Part shown: positions 1-6,060 of the stretch, in pieces
Numbering within the stretch: the stretch's first letter is position 1
Layout: every line of letters starts with the position of its first letter
Origin: Geobacillus icigianus
Lineage (GTDB): Bacteria > Bacillota > Bacilli > Bacillales > Anoxybacillaceae
Reading direction: 5' to 3'
NCBI RefSeq assembly: GCF_000750005.1
Contig: NZ_JPYA01000048.1
Span: 1-16,316, forward strand
Length of the DNA: 16,316 bases
Notes under the pieces: model-generated
What the model saw: only the letters and a program-made list of their open reading frames with translations
Database searches by the model: none
Told to the model about the DNA's origin: nothing
Made by a program: the position numbers and the translations under genes

Positions 1-477
1 CTCGGCCTTTTTTACATCGTGGGCCACATGCTGTACAGCTTGTTCCGCTTTCTTTTCTGCATGCTGAAATACTTCCTTGGCCTTATGGCCGATATGCCCC
101 GCGTCTTTCGCTACTTCTTTGGCTGCGTGTTCAACTCTCTTTTCAATCTGATGCACCGCTTGATGCACGGTCTTCTCGGCTTTTTTCACATTGTGCGTTG
201 CATGTTTGACCACTTGTTCCGCTTTCTTTTCCGCGTGATGAAACGCTTCTTTCGCTTTTTGGCTGATGTGCACCACATCTCTCTTTACTTCTTTGGCCGC
301 GTGTTCGACTGTCTTTTCAACTTGATGCACCGCCTGATGCACGGCCTTCTCGGCTTTTTTCACATTGTGCGTCGCATGTTTGACCACTTGTTCTGCTTTC
401 TTTTCCGCGTGATGAAACGCTTCTCTCGCTTCGCGGCTGATGTGCACGACATCTTTCTTTACTTCTTTGGCCGGCAT
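1..477 (-). repeat. 174-bp in-frame tandem repeat, at least 2.7 copies
   Basis: Units start at equivalent points near 465, 291 and 117 and differ by only a few substitutions. They preserve the reading frame of the minus-strand gene. The array continues past the left edge, so copy number is unknown. Confidence 0.9.
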
Positions 478-516
478 CAACGTCCGTTGCTTTGGTTCAC
501 GATCCAAGCCTATCAC
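1..516 (-). CDS. Lys/Ala/Glu/His-rich 58-residue tandem-repeat protein, partial
   Basis: The minus strand is open from an in-frame stop at 529-531 to the window edge at position 1, so the C-terminus is missing. It reads as nearly identical units of 58 residues (174 bp; equivalent points at 117, 291 and 465). Each unit runs roughly AKEVKKDVVHIS, then AFHHAEKKAEQVVKHATHN, then VKKAEKAVHQAVHQ, then VEKTVEHA. It has no signal peptide, no cysteine, almost no Pro or Gly, and is rich in Lys, Ala, Glu, His and Val with heptad-like spacing. This predicts a long amphipathic helix resembling LEA-like, phasin-like or histone-H1-like proteins, and function is unknown. The start is uncertain: GTG at 516, TTG at 507 or ATG at 477, none with a good ribosome site. 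An upstream reading in another frame looks protein-like (VKVTGRKTL around 530-555), so the true N-terminus may lie across a frameshift near 511-522. Confidence 0.7.
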   Translation of the reverse strand, partial: MIGLDREPKQRTLMPAKEVKKDVVHISREAREAFHHAEKKAEQVVKHATHNVKKAEKAVHQAVHQVEKTVEHAAKEVKRDVVHISQKAKEAFHHAEKKAEQVVKHATHNVKKAEKTVHQAVHQIEKRVEHAAKEVAKDAGHIGHKAKEVFQHAEKKAEQAVQHVAHDVKKAE

Positions 517-647
517 ACGAGTCTCGTCTTAAAGTTTTTCTACCGGTAACCTTGACGGGTATGGGCTGAAACGCCCCCTCTATCACTTCCCGTAACCGGT
601 GACCCCTGTCCGGCCTTTCCCCGAAACGAGCGGCGCGCGCCCGGTTT

Positions 648-1058
648 TTATACCTCGACCACCTTTCCTTCCTCAACGACATGATACAGCAAATGCGCCA
701 AATGGTGAATCGGACCGTATTCCTCTTCGCCGTCTTCCGTCATTTCCTCTTCTTCCGCGAATTCGAGGTCGTTTAAGTAGAGCGCCATAAACTCATAAAA
801 GTCTTTCAGCTCAAAGCTGTAGCACGCGCTTGGGTCTTCGCTATCTTCTTCGTATTGAAGCATTAAATACGACACGTTACCTTCGCGATCCTCGGCATCG
901 AAAAAGACAAAATAGCCGATGTTCGTGTCAAGATCAAACAAATGCCGCGTTCCGCCTTCGGTCGCCTTGTCAAAATCCTCTTGGCTCAACTTGCCGACGT
1001 TCATCGCTTCCACATCATCTTCACGGTGAAACTGGACCGTAAACGTTTTCAACGTCAT
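648..1058 (-). CDS. Acidic cytosolic protein of unknown function
   Basis: This 136-residue protein begins MTLKTFTVQFH. The ATG at 1058 is chosen because a strong GGAGGAGG site lies just upstream; the in-frame TTG at 1070 would sit inside that site. It is strongly acidic, with an EEEE run near residue 107 and further Asp/Glu patches. It has no signal peptide or membrane segment and no catalytic motif I recognise. It lies downstream of glsA on the same strand, and its first 38 bases overlap the end of glsA. The Shine-Dalgarno site is inside the glsA reading frame, so translational coupling is likely. I do not recognise the family. Codon usage and frame look like those of a real gene. Confidence 0.8.
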   Translation of the reverse strand: MTLKTFTVQFHREDDVEAMNVGKLSQEDFDKATEGGTRHLFDLDTNIGYFVFFDAEDREGNVSYLMLQYEEDSEDPSACYSFELKDFYEFMALYLNDLEFAEEEEMTEDGEEEYGPIHHLAHLLYHVVEEGKVVEV

Positions 1059-1992
1059 TCCCTCCTCCAAAAATGCTTAATGAATACGTTTTGGACAGCC
1101 GCTCGAGCAGTTTCACCCCGGCTAGACTGTTCCCTTTGTCGTCAAGCGCCGGGCCGAAAATGCCGATGCCGCACCGCCCGGGCACGGCGGCGAGAATGCC
1201 GCCCGAGACGCCGCTTTTCGCCGGAATGCCGACCTTGATGGCAAATTCACCCGACGCATTGTACATGCCGCACGTGACCATGAACGTTTTACAAATGCGG
1301 GCGACATCGAGCGGCATGAGCGGCTTGCCCGAATGCGGATCGCGCCCGTCAAGCGCGAACACCAAGCCGATGCGCGCCAAGTCAACGCACGTCATTTCGA
1401 TGGCGCACTGCTTCGTGTACAAGTCGATCAACTCTTCAACGTCTTCATCAATAATGCCGTGTTGCTTCAAAAAATAGCAAAGCGACCGGTTTAAAAACGC
1501 GGTTGCAAATTCGGAGCGGGCCACTTCGTCGGAGTACGAGATGTGTTCGTTGCCAGCAAGACGGCGGACAAACGCCAACAACCGGTTCAGCCGTTCGGGC
1601 ACCGAGCCGCCTTCAATCATCGACGTGACGACAAGCGCGCCGGCGTTAATCATCGGATTCAGCGGCTTGGCCGGTTTTTCCTCTAACTTGGCAATGGAAT
1701 GAAACGGATAATCCGTCGGCTCCATGCCAACTTTGCGGAACACTTCATCTTCTCCGTGATCCATCAACACAAGGGCGAGGGCAAGAATTTTGGAAATGCT
1801 TTGCAGCGTTACTTTCACCGTCACATCGCCGGCGCTTACTACTTCGCCGTCCGGGGTGTAAACGGCGACTGACAGTTCATTCGGATTCGCTTTGGCTAGA
1901 GCGGGAATATAATCGGCCACTTTGCCATAGCAGGCGTACGGCTTCGCTTCTTCGACAAAGCGGGCCAGTTCTTCTTGATTGTACACAAGCAT
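1021..1992 (-). CDS. glsA: Glutaminase (GlsA family)
   Basis: It hydrolyses glutamine to glutamate and ammonia in the cytoplasm. The 323-residue protein has the serine-dependent beta-lactamase-like fold of bacterial glutaminases. The nucleophile motif S-I-S-K lies at residues 65-68 within LQSISK. Other family blocks are KPLNPMINAGAL, CVDLARIGLVFALDGRDP, ICKTFMVTCGMYNASGEFA and the KSGVSGG motif near residue 257. Throughout it resembles Bacillus YlaM. From memory, YlaM-type proteins end at SLSIF, about 309 residues. Here translation continues 15 residues past that point (GGGNDVENVYGPVSP) into the next gene. Start: ATG at 1992, although GTG at 1995 is in frame and the ribosome site (CGGTG) is weak. 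It is first in a two-gene minus-strand unit. No promoter was confidently seen. Confidence 0.95.
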   Translation of the reverse strand: MLVYNQEELARFVEEAKPYACYGKVADYIPALAKANPNELSVAVYTPDGEVVSAGDVTVKVTLQSISKILALALVLMDHGEDEVFRKVGMEPTDYPFHSIAKLEEKPAKPLNPMINAGALVVTSMIEGGSVPERLNRLLAFVRRLAGNEHISYSDEVARSEFATAFLNRSLCYFLKQHGIIDEDVEELIDLYTKQCAIEMTCVDLARIGLVFALDGRDPHSGKPLMPLDVARICKTFMVTCGMYNASGEFAIKVGIPAKSGVSGGILAAVPGRCGIGIFGPALDDKGNSLAGVKLLERLSKTYSLSIFGGGNDVENVYGPVSP

Positions 1993-2109
1993 CACCGATC
2001 GTTAGTATCGCCTATTTTTTCCGTTTCTATGCCCAAACGGTTCACTAACGGGAGCGCTTTGCCCTCGCCAAGCGGACCGCCGGCAAATAACGGCCCTGCT
2101 CCCCTCAAG

Positions 2110-2300
2110 TTGCCTCCGCTGTTTGAACAACAGCCGTTTTTCTTGTTCCCCTCCGCAAATATGTTTCTCAAATCGATCGCAAATCCGGGAAAGGGGGGGG
2201 ACAGGAATCGTCTCATCGCGAACATACATCCCTTGATGGCGGAATCTCCTTTCTTCGAGCACATAGACATCCATCGTCTTTCTCCAACAACCTCGTTGTA
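2110..2300 (-). pseudogene. Uma2/DUF820 family C-terminal remnant, frameshifted
   Basis: From about 2288 leftward the minus strand reads WRKTMDVYVLEERRFRHQG and then MYVRDETIPVP. This resembles the C-terminal half of Uma2 (DUF820) restriction-endonuclease-fold proteins. The frame breaks at a run of eight G on the plus strand (2193-2200). With one base fewer, the reading continues PPFPGFAIDLRNIFAEGNKK, the usual family ending. The N-terminal half is absent on this strand. The identification is by recalled family consensus only. Confidence 0.6.
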
Positions 2301-2346
2301 GGCAAAGGAGAACGGTTTCAAGTATAATAAAAAAGAGGTGAGGAGC

Positions 2347-2484
2347 ATGCAAGAAGCCATCAACATGTCCCCGTCCCCGTCATGGGAACATCAAATCGTT
2401 TGCGACAATCTTGTTTCCATGATCAAAGGAAAAAGTCCATGCCAACTTTCAATGGCATCTTTTTCTGCCTTCATGAAAAATTAG
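2347..2484 (+). pseudogene. Uma2/DUF820 family N-terminal remnant
   Basis: An open frame of 45 codons starts at ATG 2347 with AGGTGAGGAG just upstream and a TATAAT at 2323-2328. It contains MSPSPSWEHQIVCDNL, then MIKGKSPCQL, the pattern typical of the early part of Uma2 proteins (MSPAPS..HQ..., G.PC). It stops after AFMKN, far short of the roughly 180 residues usual in the family. The first part of the domain (the ELIDG-type segment) is also missing. It is probably not functional. It faces away from the C-terminal remnant on the other strand, so the two may come from different copies or from an inversion. Confidence 0.6.
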
Positions 2485-2487
2485 CCA

Positions 2488-2516
2488 TTGATCTTATCCT
2501 GTTTTTCTTGTATAAT
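2488..2516 (+). promoter_or_regulatory. Sigma-A promoter of the tRNA-Pro gene
   Basis: A -35 box TTGATC (2488-2493) and a perfect -10 box TATAAT (2511-2516) are separated by exactly 17 bases. The predicted start lies about 17-20 bases before the mature tRNA. Confidence 0.85.
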
Positions 2517-2539
2517 GAAGTATGTCTGACCAACCTCTT

Positions 2540-2613
2540 CGGGATGTAGCTCAGCTTGGTAGAGCACACGCATGGGGTGCGTGGGGTCGCAGGTTCAAAT
2601 CCTGTCATCCCGA
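2540..2613 (+). tRNA. tRNA-Pro(GGG)
   Basis: The acceptor stem is CGGGATG/CATCCCG with discriminator A at 2613. The D-arm is GCTCAGCTTGGTAGAGC. The anticodon stem CACGC/GCGTG encloses the loop ATGGGGT, giving anticodon GGG, which reads CCC and CCU. The T-arm is GCAGGTTCAAATCCTGT. CCA is not encoded. It is a single-gene unit with its own promoter and terminator. Confidence 0.95.
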
Positions 2614-2621
2614 TCGAAGGA

Positions 2622-2653
2622 AACCAGCCGAAAAACATCCGGCTGGTTTTTTT
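2622..2653 (+). terminator. Rho-independent terminator after tRNA-Pro
   Basis: The stem AACCAGCCG / CGGCTGGTT with a short A-rich loop is followed by a run of seven or more T. On the minus strand the same hairpin lies past the end of bioF but has a poor T tract. Confidence 0.9.
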
Positions 2654-2692
2654 GTTCTCTCACCCATTTCCTTCTCGTAACGCCGTTTTTCC

Positions 2693-3865
2693 CTATGAAA
2701 TCAACCCGATCTGCCTTCCTGCCCAAGCGATACGGTCAACAGCCACATCAACATCTTCTGCCGTCATGGCGGCGGTGATAGAAAAGCGAATGCGCGCCGT
2801 TCCCTCAGGGACGGTCGGCGGCCGGATGGCGATGGCGGCAAGGCCCGCTTCCTGCAGCGACTCGCTCATCGCCACAGCTTGGTCGTTCGGACCGACGATC
2901 ACGGGAACGATCGGCGTCTCGCTGCCGCCGGTGTCAAAGCCGAGCTGTGTCAGTTTCGTGCGGAACCGTTCACTGAAGGCGTGCAGCCGCTCGCGCCGCT
3001 CCGGCTCGGATTGGACGATACGAATGGCCGCTTCATTGGCAGCAAGGACAGCAGGCGGCAAGGCGGTCGTAAAAATGAAGCTGCGAGCGCTGTTTATCAA
3101 GTAGTCGATCAGCCACGGCTCGCCGGTGACATACGCTCCGAAGCTGCCGAGCGCTTTGCTGAAAGTGCCGATGGCGATCACATCTTCTTCTTTCTCGAGC
3201 CCGAAATGACAAAGCAGCCCTTCGCCGTTCGGCCCAAACACCCCGCCGCTGTGCGCTTCATCGACAATCAATATCGCGCGGTAGCGCCGTTTCAACTCGA
3301 CAAGCTCCGATAATGGCGCCAGATCGCCGTCCATGCTAAAAACAGCATCGGTGACGATCCATTTTCGTTTGCCCGGCGGAGATTGCCTTAATAATGCTTC
3401 CAACTGATTGACGTCATTATGTCGATAGCGGAAACAGGTGGCTTTGCTCAGGCGAATCCCGTCAATTAAGCTTGCATGGTTCCACTCGTCGCTAAAGACG
3501 AGATCATCGCGGCGAATGAGCGCCGTCAGCACACCGATATTCGCGGTATAACCGCTGTTGAAAATGAGCGCAGCCTCCGCTTGTTTCCACTGTTTCAACG
3601 CGGCTTCGGCCCGCTCATAGAGCGGATGGTTGCCGACGACGAGCCGCGATGCCCCTGCCCCAGCCCCGTATCTTTGCATCGCCTCGCAGCCCGCTTCAAT
3701 GAGCCGCTGGTCATCCGCCAACCCTAAATAATTATTGGACGCTAAATTTAACATTGGCTTTCCGTTCAGGATGACCGAAGCGCCTGAGGTTTGTGCTCGG
3801 CGCAGCTGGCGCTTTTGCGCTTTTTGTTCCCATTCGTGCAGTTTGGCGATTAGTTCGGTTTTCAT
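2693..3865 (-). CDS. bioF: 8-amino-7-oxononanoate synthase (BioF)
   Basis: This PLP enzyme condenses pimeloyl thioester with L-alanine in the early steps of biotin synthesis. At 390 residues it is the normal length for the alpha-oxoamine synthase family. Motifs seen are SNNYLGLADD (residues 43-52), YGAGAGASRLVVGNH (66-80), the ring-stacking His130 in WNHASLIDG, the PLP-binding Asp202 in VDEAHSGGVFG, and Schiff-base Lys237 in GTFSKALGSFGAY. Glycine C-acetyltransferase (Kbl) is a close relative and sequence alone does not fully separate them. A BirA-like operator directly upstream argues for the biotin role. The ATG at 3865 has a G-rich ribosome site (AAGGGGGATAGGG). No other biotin gene lies in the window. 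Confidence 0.92.
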   Translation of the reverse strand: MKTELIAKLHEWEQKAQKRQLRRAQTSGASVILNGKPMLNLASNNYLGLADDQRLIEAGCEAMQRYGAGAGASRLVVGNHPLYERAEAALKQWKQAEAALIFNSGYTANIGVLTALIRRDDLVFSDEWNHASLIDGIRLSKATCFRYRHNDVNQLEALLRQSPPGKRKWIVTDAVFSMDGDLAPLSELVELKRRYRAILIVDEAHSGGVFGPNGEGLLCHFGLEKEEDVIAIGTFSKALGSFGAYVTGEPWLIDYLINSARSFIFTTALPPAVLAANEAAIRIVQSEPERRERLHAFSERFRTKLTQLGFDTGGSETPIVPVIVGPNDQAVAMSESLQEAGLAAIAIRPPTVPEGTARIRFSITAAMTAEDVDVAVDRIAWAGRQIGLIS

Positions 3866-3879
3866 CCCTATCCCCCTTA

Positions 3880-3912
3880 TATGTAAACTTTTTATAAAAA
3901 ATAGTTTACATT
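3880..3912 (-). promoter_or_regulatory. BirA-like biotin operator upstream of bioF
   Basis: A perfect 8-bp inverted repeat, ATGTAAAC (3881-3888) and GTTTACAT (3904-3911), is separated by 15 AT-rich bases. It lies 15-47 bases upstream of the bioF start. Half-site length, spacing and position fit BirA (biotin repressor) operators of Firmicutes. A TATAAA-like -10 on the minus strand falls inside the spacer, so bound BirA would occlude the promoter. That biotin represses bioF here is inference. Confidence 0.8.
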
Positions 3913-4009
3913 AAAAACCGCGAATCGGCTAGGAAAAGATGGTCAGTTTCGCTTGTTGATTATTTAGCACATAGTTCTGTTAATTATTGATTTCCACCCT
4001 CGACTCCAT

Positions 4010-4039
4010 GCATAGTCCAACCGCAGACATGTCATACTA
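4010..4039 (+). promoter_or_regulatory. Sigma-G promoter of sspH
   Basis: A -35 GCATA (4010-4014) and -10 CATACTA (4033-4039) are separated by 18 bases. This matches the forespore sigma-G consensus (GHATR-N18-CATWHTA) at every position. It lies about 34 bases before the sspH start and predicts forespore-specific expression. Confidence 0.85.
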
Positions 4040-4072
4040 TACGTGTTATCGGCAAAAAAGGAGGTATTAGAA

Positions 4073-4258
4073 ATGGATGTCCGTCGGGCGCAAGAGATCG
4101 CCTCATCACCGGTGATGGCGAACGTCACATACAACGGCCAGCGCATTTACATTGAGCATGTCGACCAGCAAAAAGGAATGGCAACAATCCATCCGCTTGA
4201 CAATCCGAATCAAAAACAAAGCGTACCGGTCGCCAGCTTAGAGGAGCATTCGTCATAA
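4073..4258 (+). CDS. sspH: Small acid-soluble spore protein, H type
   Basis: This 61-residue protein begins MDVRRAQEIASSPVMANVTY and contains YIEHVDQQKGMA, IHPLDNPNQKQ and a VPVASLEE ending. It matches the SspH family, minor spore-core proteins made in the forespore. It is full length. The ATG at 4073 is preceded by AAAGGAGG at good spacing. A longer in-frame extension to 4043 lacks a ribosome site and overlaps the promoter region. It is a single-gene unit with its own sigma-G promoter and downstream terminator. Confidence 0.93.
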   Translation: MDVRRAQEIASSPVMANVTYNGQRIYIEHVDQQKGMATIHPLDNPNQKQSVPVASLEEHSS

Positions 4259-4262
4259 AAAA

Positions 4263-4300
4263 CGCGGGAGAAAGGGATCGTCCTTTCTCCCGCGTGTTTG
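4263..4300 (+). terminator. Terminator after sspH, convergent with the VOC remnant
   Basis: A 13-bp stem CGCGGGAGAAAGG / CCTTTCTCCCGCG with a 6-base loop is followed by TGTTTGTT. On the minus strand the hairpin is followed by an A/T stretch into sspH, so it may work in both directions. Confidence 0.85.
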
Positions 4301-4310
4301 TTAATCGAAA

Positions 4311-4454
4311 GTCCGCCGTTTGCCTGCAGAGACTCAGGTTTTTCGATTTCCTGAAAACCGAGCACATCCGTATAAAACGCCCGCGCCTCATCCTCAGCGC
4401 CAAATGGCATGCAAATTTGCACATGATCAAGCTGTTTGTTTGATACGAATCATC
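4311..4454 (-). pseudogene. VOC/glyoxalase-fold protein, N-terminal remnant
   Basis: The minus strand reads LDHVQICMPFGAEDEARAFY followed by TDVLGFQEIEKPESLQANGG, the first beta-alpha-beta unit of a vicinal-oxygen-chelate protein. It includes the metal-ligand His of LDHV. Two defects are seen. The likely start (MIRIKQ, ATG at 4454) is out of frame with the rest because of about 4 extra bases near 4435-4440. After the ANGG motif the reading runs into the sspH terminator, so roughly two-thirds of the usual 120-130 residues are gone. The ATG overlaps the stop of the upstream yhfC-like gene (ATGA), so the intact ancestor was probably coupled to it. Confidence 0.7.
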
Positions 4455-5226
4455 GTTCCTCTCCCCCCTGTGCGAACGCCGGTTTGATCCGGCGGATGAA
4501 CGAAACCGCCGCAACCGCCCAAATGAGCAGCCCGCCTTCGATCATCCAAATGTTGGTGACGGCTTTCGCTTGATAAAGCGCCGGTAAGACGTCCATCGCC
4601 ACATGAAGCAAAATCGCGTACAGGACATAGCGGAACCGGCGCTGGCGAACGCCAAGCAAAACGAGGAGCGACAGCGCCACATGCACCGCCAAAGCAAACA
4701 ATCGTTCTATGCCACCAACCACATACATCGCCAACGGCGTGTGCAGCACTTGTTCCTTGATCAGCTCCGCCTGCCCGATGGAAAGCGATGGGGCAATCGT
4801 TTTGTCGAAGACGCCTGTTCGGATTAAAATCAGAAGCACAATCGTGTTCACAGCGCCAAACACGCCAAGCAGCACTGCTTCCACCCCGCCGTGCCCAAGC
4901 CCGAATGACAGGCCGTCGCCATACGTCCGGTTTTGTTTCAACAGCCAGCGAAACCCGACATAACGGCCGATTTCCTCAAACACGCCGGCAGCCAGCGCGG
5001 CGTACAACACAAAGAGCCAAACGTTGTCTGTCCCTTTCAGCGCCGGCCGTCCCGGTTCAAGGACAGCGATGTGAAGCGCTTTTTCCAACACTTGTGAAAA
5101 CATAAGAAACATCAGCGCACCGATGCCGAGCGCTTTCCACGAAAGCCATCCTTTTTTTCTTCCGTACCATATGAGACCAACTGGAACCAACAGTGAAATG
5201 GCGAGCTGCACCGCCACACCGATCAT
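4450..5226 (-). CDS. YhfC-family intramembrane metalloprotease-like protein
   Basis: This 258-residue, highly hydrophobic protein has about seven or eight membrane segments and starts with a membrane-entry helix. Family signatures of YhfC (DUF2324), relatives of CAAX/PrsW-type intramembrane proteases, are visible: FEEIGRY (Glu84, Glu85, Arg88), GLGHGGVEA (His112), and later His-containing helices (AVHVALS, LLHVAMDVLPA). Substrate is unknown. The ATG at 5226 has GGGGAGAGG upstream. It follows the sdpR-like gene and the sdpI stub on the same strand, and its stop overlaps the start of the broken VOC gene, suggesting one operon. The protease role is family inference. Confidence 0.8.
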   Translation of the reverse strand: MIGVAVQLAISLLVPVGLIWYGRKKGWLSWKALGIGALMFLMFSQVLEKALHIAVLEPGRPALKGTDNVWLFVLYAALAAGVFEEIGRYVGFRWLLKQNRTYGDGLSFGLGHGGVEAVLLGVFGAVNTIVLLILIRTGVFDKTIAPSLSIGQAELIKEQVLHTPLAMYVVGGIERLFALAVHVALSLLVLLGVRQRRFRYVLYAILLHVAMDVLPALYQAKAVTNIWMIEGGLLIWAVAAVSFIRRIKPAFAQGGEER

Positions 5227-5250
5227 TCCTATGACCTCTCCCCCTCCCGC

Positions 5251-5361
5251 TTATTTATGAACGATTACGTTGTTCTTGCTGCTCATAAAGAAACGATCGA
5301 ATGATGAGATACAAATTGCCGACAACGATGACACGATCGTCAGCCGACTAACGTTCATCAT
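5251..5361 (-). pseudogene. SdpI-like membrane protein, N-terminal stub
   Basis: An open frame of 36 codons starts at ATG 5361 inside the last codons of the sdpR-like gene. The GGGGGAGGGA ribosome site also lies in that gene. It reads MMNVSRLTIVSSLSAICISS then FMSSKNNVIVHK and stops. In SdpI proteins the first membrane helix is followed by a LPxxIPxHW-type motif. NNVIVH here sits where that motif is expected, and the rest of the protein is missing. In Bacillus subtilis sdpR and sdpI form an operon giving immunity to the SdpC toxin, so position supports the reading. It is probably decayed; a bona fide small membrane peptide cannot be excluded. Confidence 0.5.
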
Positions 5362-5632
5362 GTCCCTCCCCCTTTTCGACAAAATCGTAAAACCAGCGAA
5401 GCAAATCTTGAAACACCGTCGTGTTCAGAGAGTAGTAGATATGCTGTCCCTCGCGCCGGTCTTGCACCAAATCAGCCTGCTTGAGAATTTTCAAATGATG
5501 CGATACGCTTGGCTTTTGCATAGCAAAATGCGAAGCGATTTCTCCTGCCGTCAGCTCTCCTGCCCGCAGCAACGTTAAAATCTTCCGGCGCGTCGGATCA
5601 GCAATCGCTTTAAACGCTTCGTTGAACGACAA
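5348..5632 (-). CDS. ArsR-family repressor, SdpR-like
   Basis: This 94-residue winged-helix regulator begins MSFNEAFKAIADPTRRKILT. The recognition region is EIASHFAMQKPSVSHHLKIL, and the wing is DRREGQHIYYSLNTTV. It ends in a C-terminal helix DLLRWFYDFVEKG. It lacks the ELCVC metal site of ArsR/SmtB sensors and matches the SdpR autorepressor type. The start is TTG at 5632 with AAGGTGGG about 7 bases upstream; the ATG at 5643-5645 is out of frame. A sigma-A-like promoter lies about 180 bases upstream. It is first gene of the unit with the sdpI stub, yhfC-like gene and broken VOC gene. By analogy it represses its own operon. Confidence 0.88.
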   Translation of the reverse strand: MSFNEAFKAIADPTRRKILTLLRAGELTAGEIASHFAMQKPSVSHHLKILKQADLVQDRREGQHIYYSLNTTVFQDLLRWFYDFVEKGEGHDER

Positions 5633-5812
5633 TGGTCATCCCACCTTGTGAACGATGTTTCGATGCGTCTTACGGAGTTAGGAAGACACCGGAAGAGCGT
5701 CGGCGTTGCCTCGTATGGGCCAATGTGAACAAGTTTTCATACATGCATACGTATATAGTTAGATAGTTAGGAAAACATCTAAGTATCCGATAAACAATTT
5801 TCTATTAATCAA

Positions 5813-5841
5813 AGAATATTCCATTGTCATTCGACTGTCAA
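5813..5841 (-). promoter_or_regulatory. Sigma-A promoter reading toward the sdpR-like gene
   Basis: On the minus strand, TTGACA (5836-5841) and TATTCT (5813-5818) are separated by 17 bases. The leader to the TTG start would be about 175 bases. It contains the repeated motif CTAACTATCTAACTAT (5756-5771) and the overlapping palindromes ATGCAT and TACGTA near 5744-5755, possible repressor sites. Confidence 0.7.
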
Positions 5842-5855
5842 TGCCTTTTCCCGTT

Positions 5856-6060
5856 TTCCCCGTAGATATCAGTGGAAAGGTGGGCGCGCAGCTAGGCGCC
5901 CCCGAATCGATGGTAACGTGGGGTTTAGCCCACTGACTTTCTTTAAAATGCGAAGACGAGAAGAAACGGCAGGAAGCAGTCATTATTTGTTGTCTTCCCA
6001 CTGACTTTCGTTAAAACCTTGCCGGCCAAGCGGCGAGCAAGCGCTCGCTTTTTTCACCAT
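5856..6060. other. Gene-less stretch upstream of hpaB with decayed repeats
   Basis: No convincing gene lies between 5640 and 6166. This part holds a GC hairpin (GGGCGC 5882-5887 / GCGCCC 5896-5901) and a 20-base direct repeat (CCCACTGACTTTC.TTAAAA at 5929-5948 and 5997-6016, one mismatch, 68 bases apart). A plus-strand terminator follows. The pattern suggests the remains of an inserted element, but no transposase coding is recognisable. Confidence 0.4.
6033..6054 (+). terminator. Terminator-like hairpin upstream of hpaB
   Basis: The stem GCGAGC / GCTCGC (6033-6038, 6043-6048) with a 4-base loop is followed by six T. It lies 112 bases before the hpaB start. It either ends a lost upstream gene or acts as an attenuator in the hpaB leader. 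Confidence 0.6.

Noticed and set aside
19..549. Plus-strand 176-codon frame rich in Phe, Leu, His and Met
   Set aside because: It is the complement of the Lys/Ala/Glu/His repeat gene; its composition is explained by that and it has no ribosome site.
2693..3865. Glycine C-acetyltransferase (kbl) for the PLP enzyme
   Set aside because: The sequence family allows it, but the BirA-like operator and absence of an adjacent tdh gene favour bioF.
5640..6001. Minus-strand 80-codon frame as transposase tail
   Set aside because: No recognisable transposase motif, and it contains the promoter of the sdpR-like gene.
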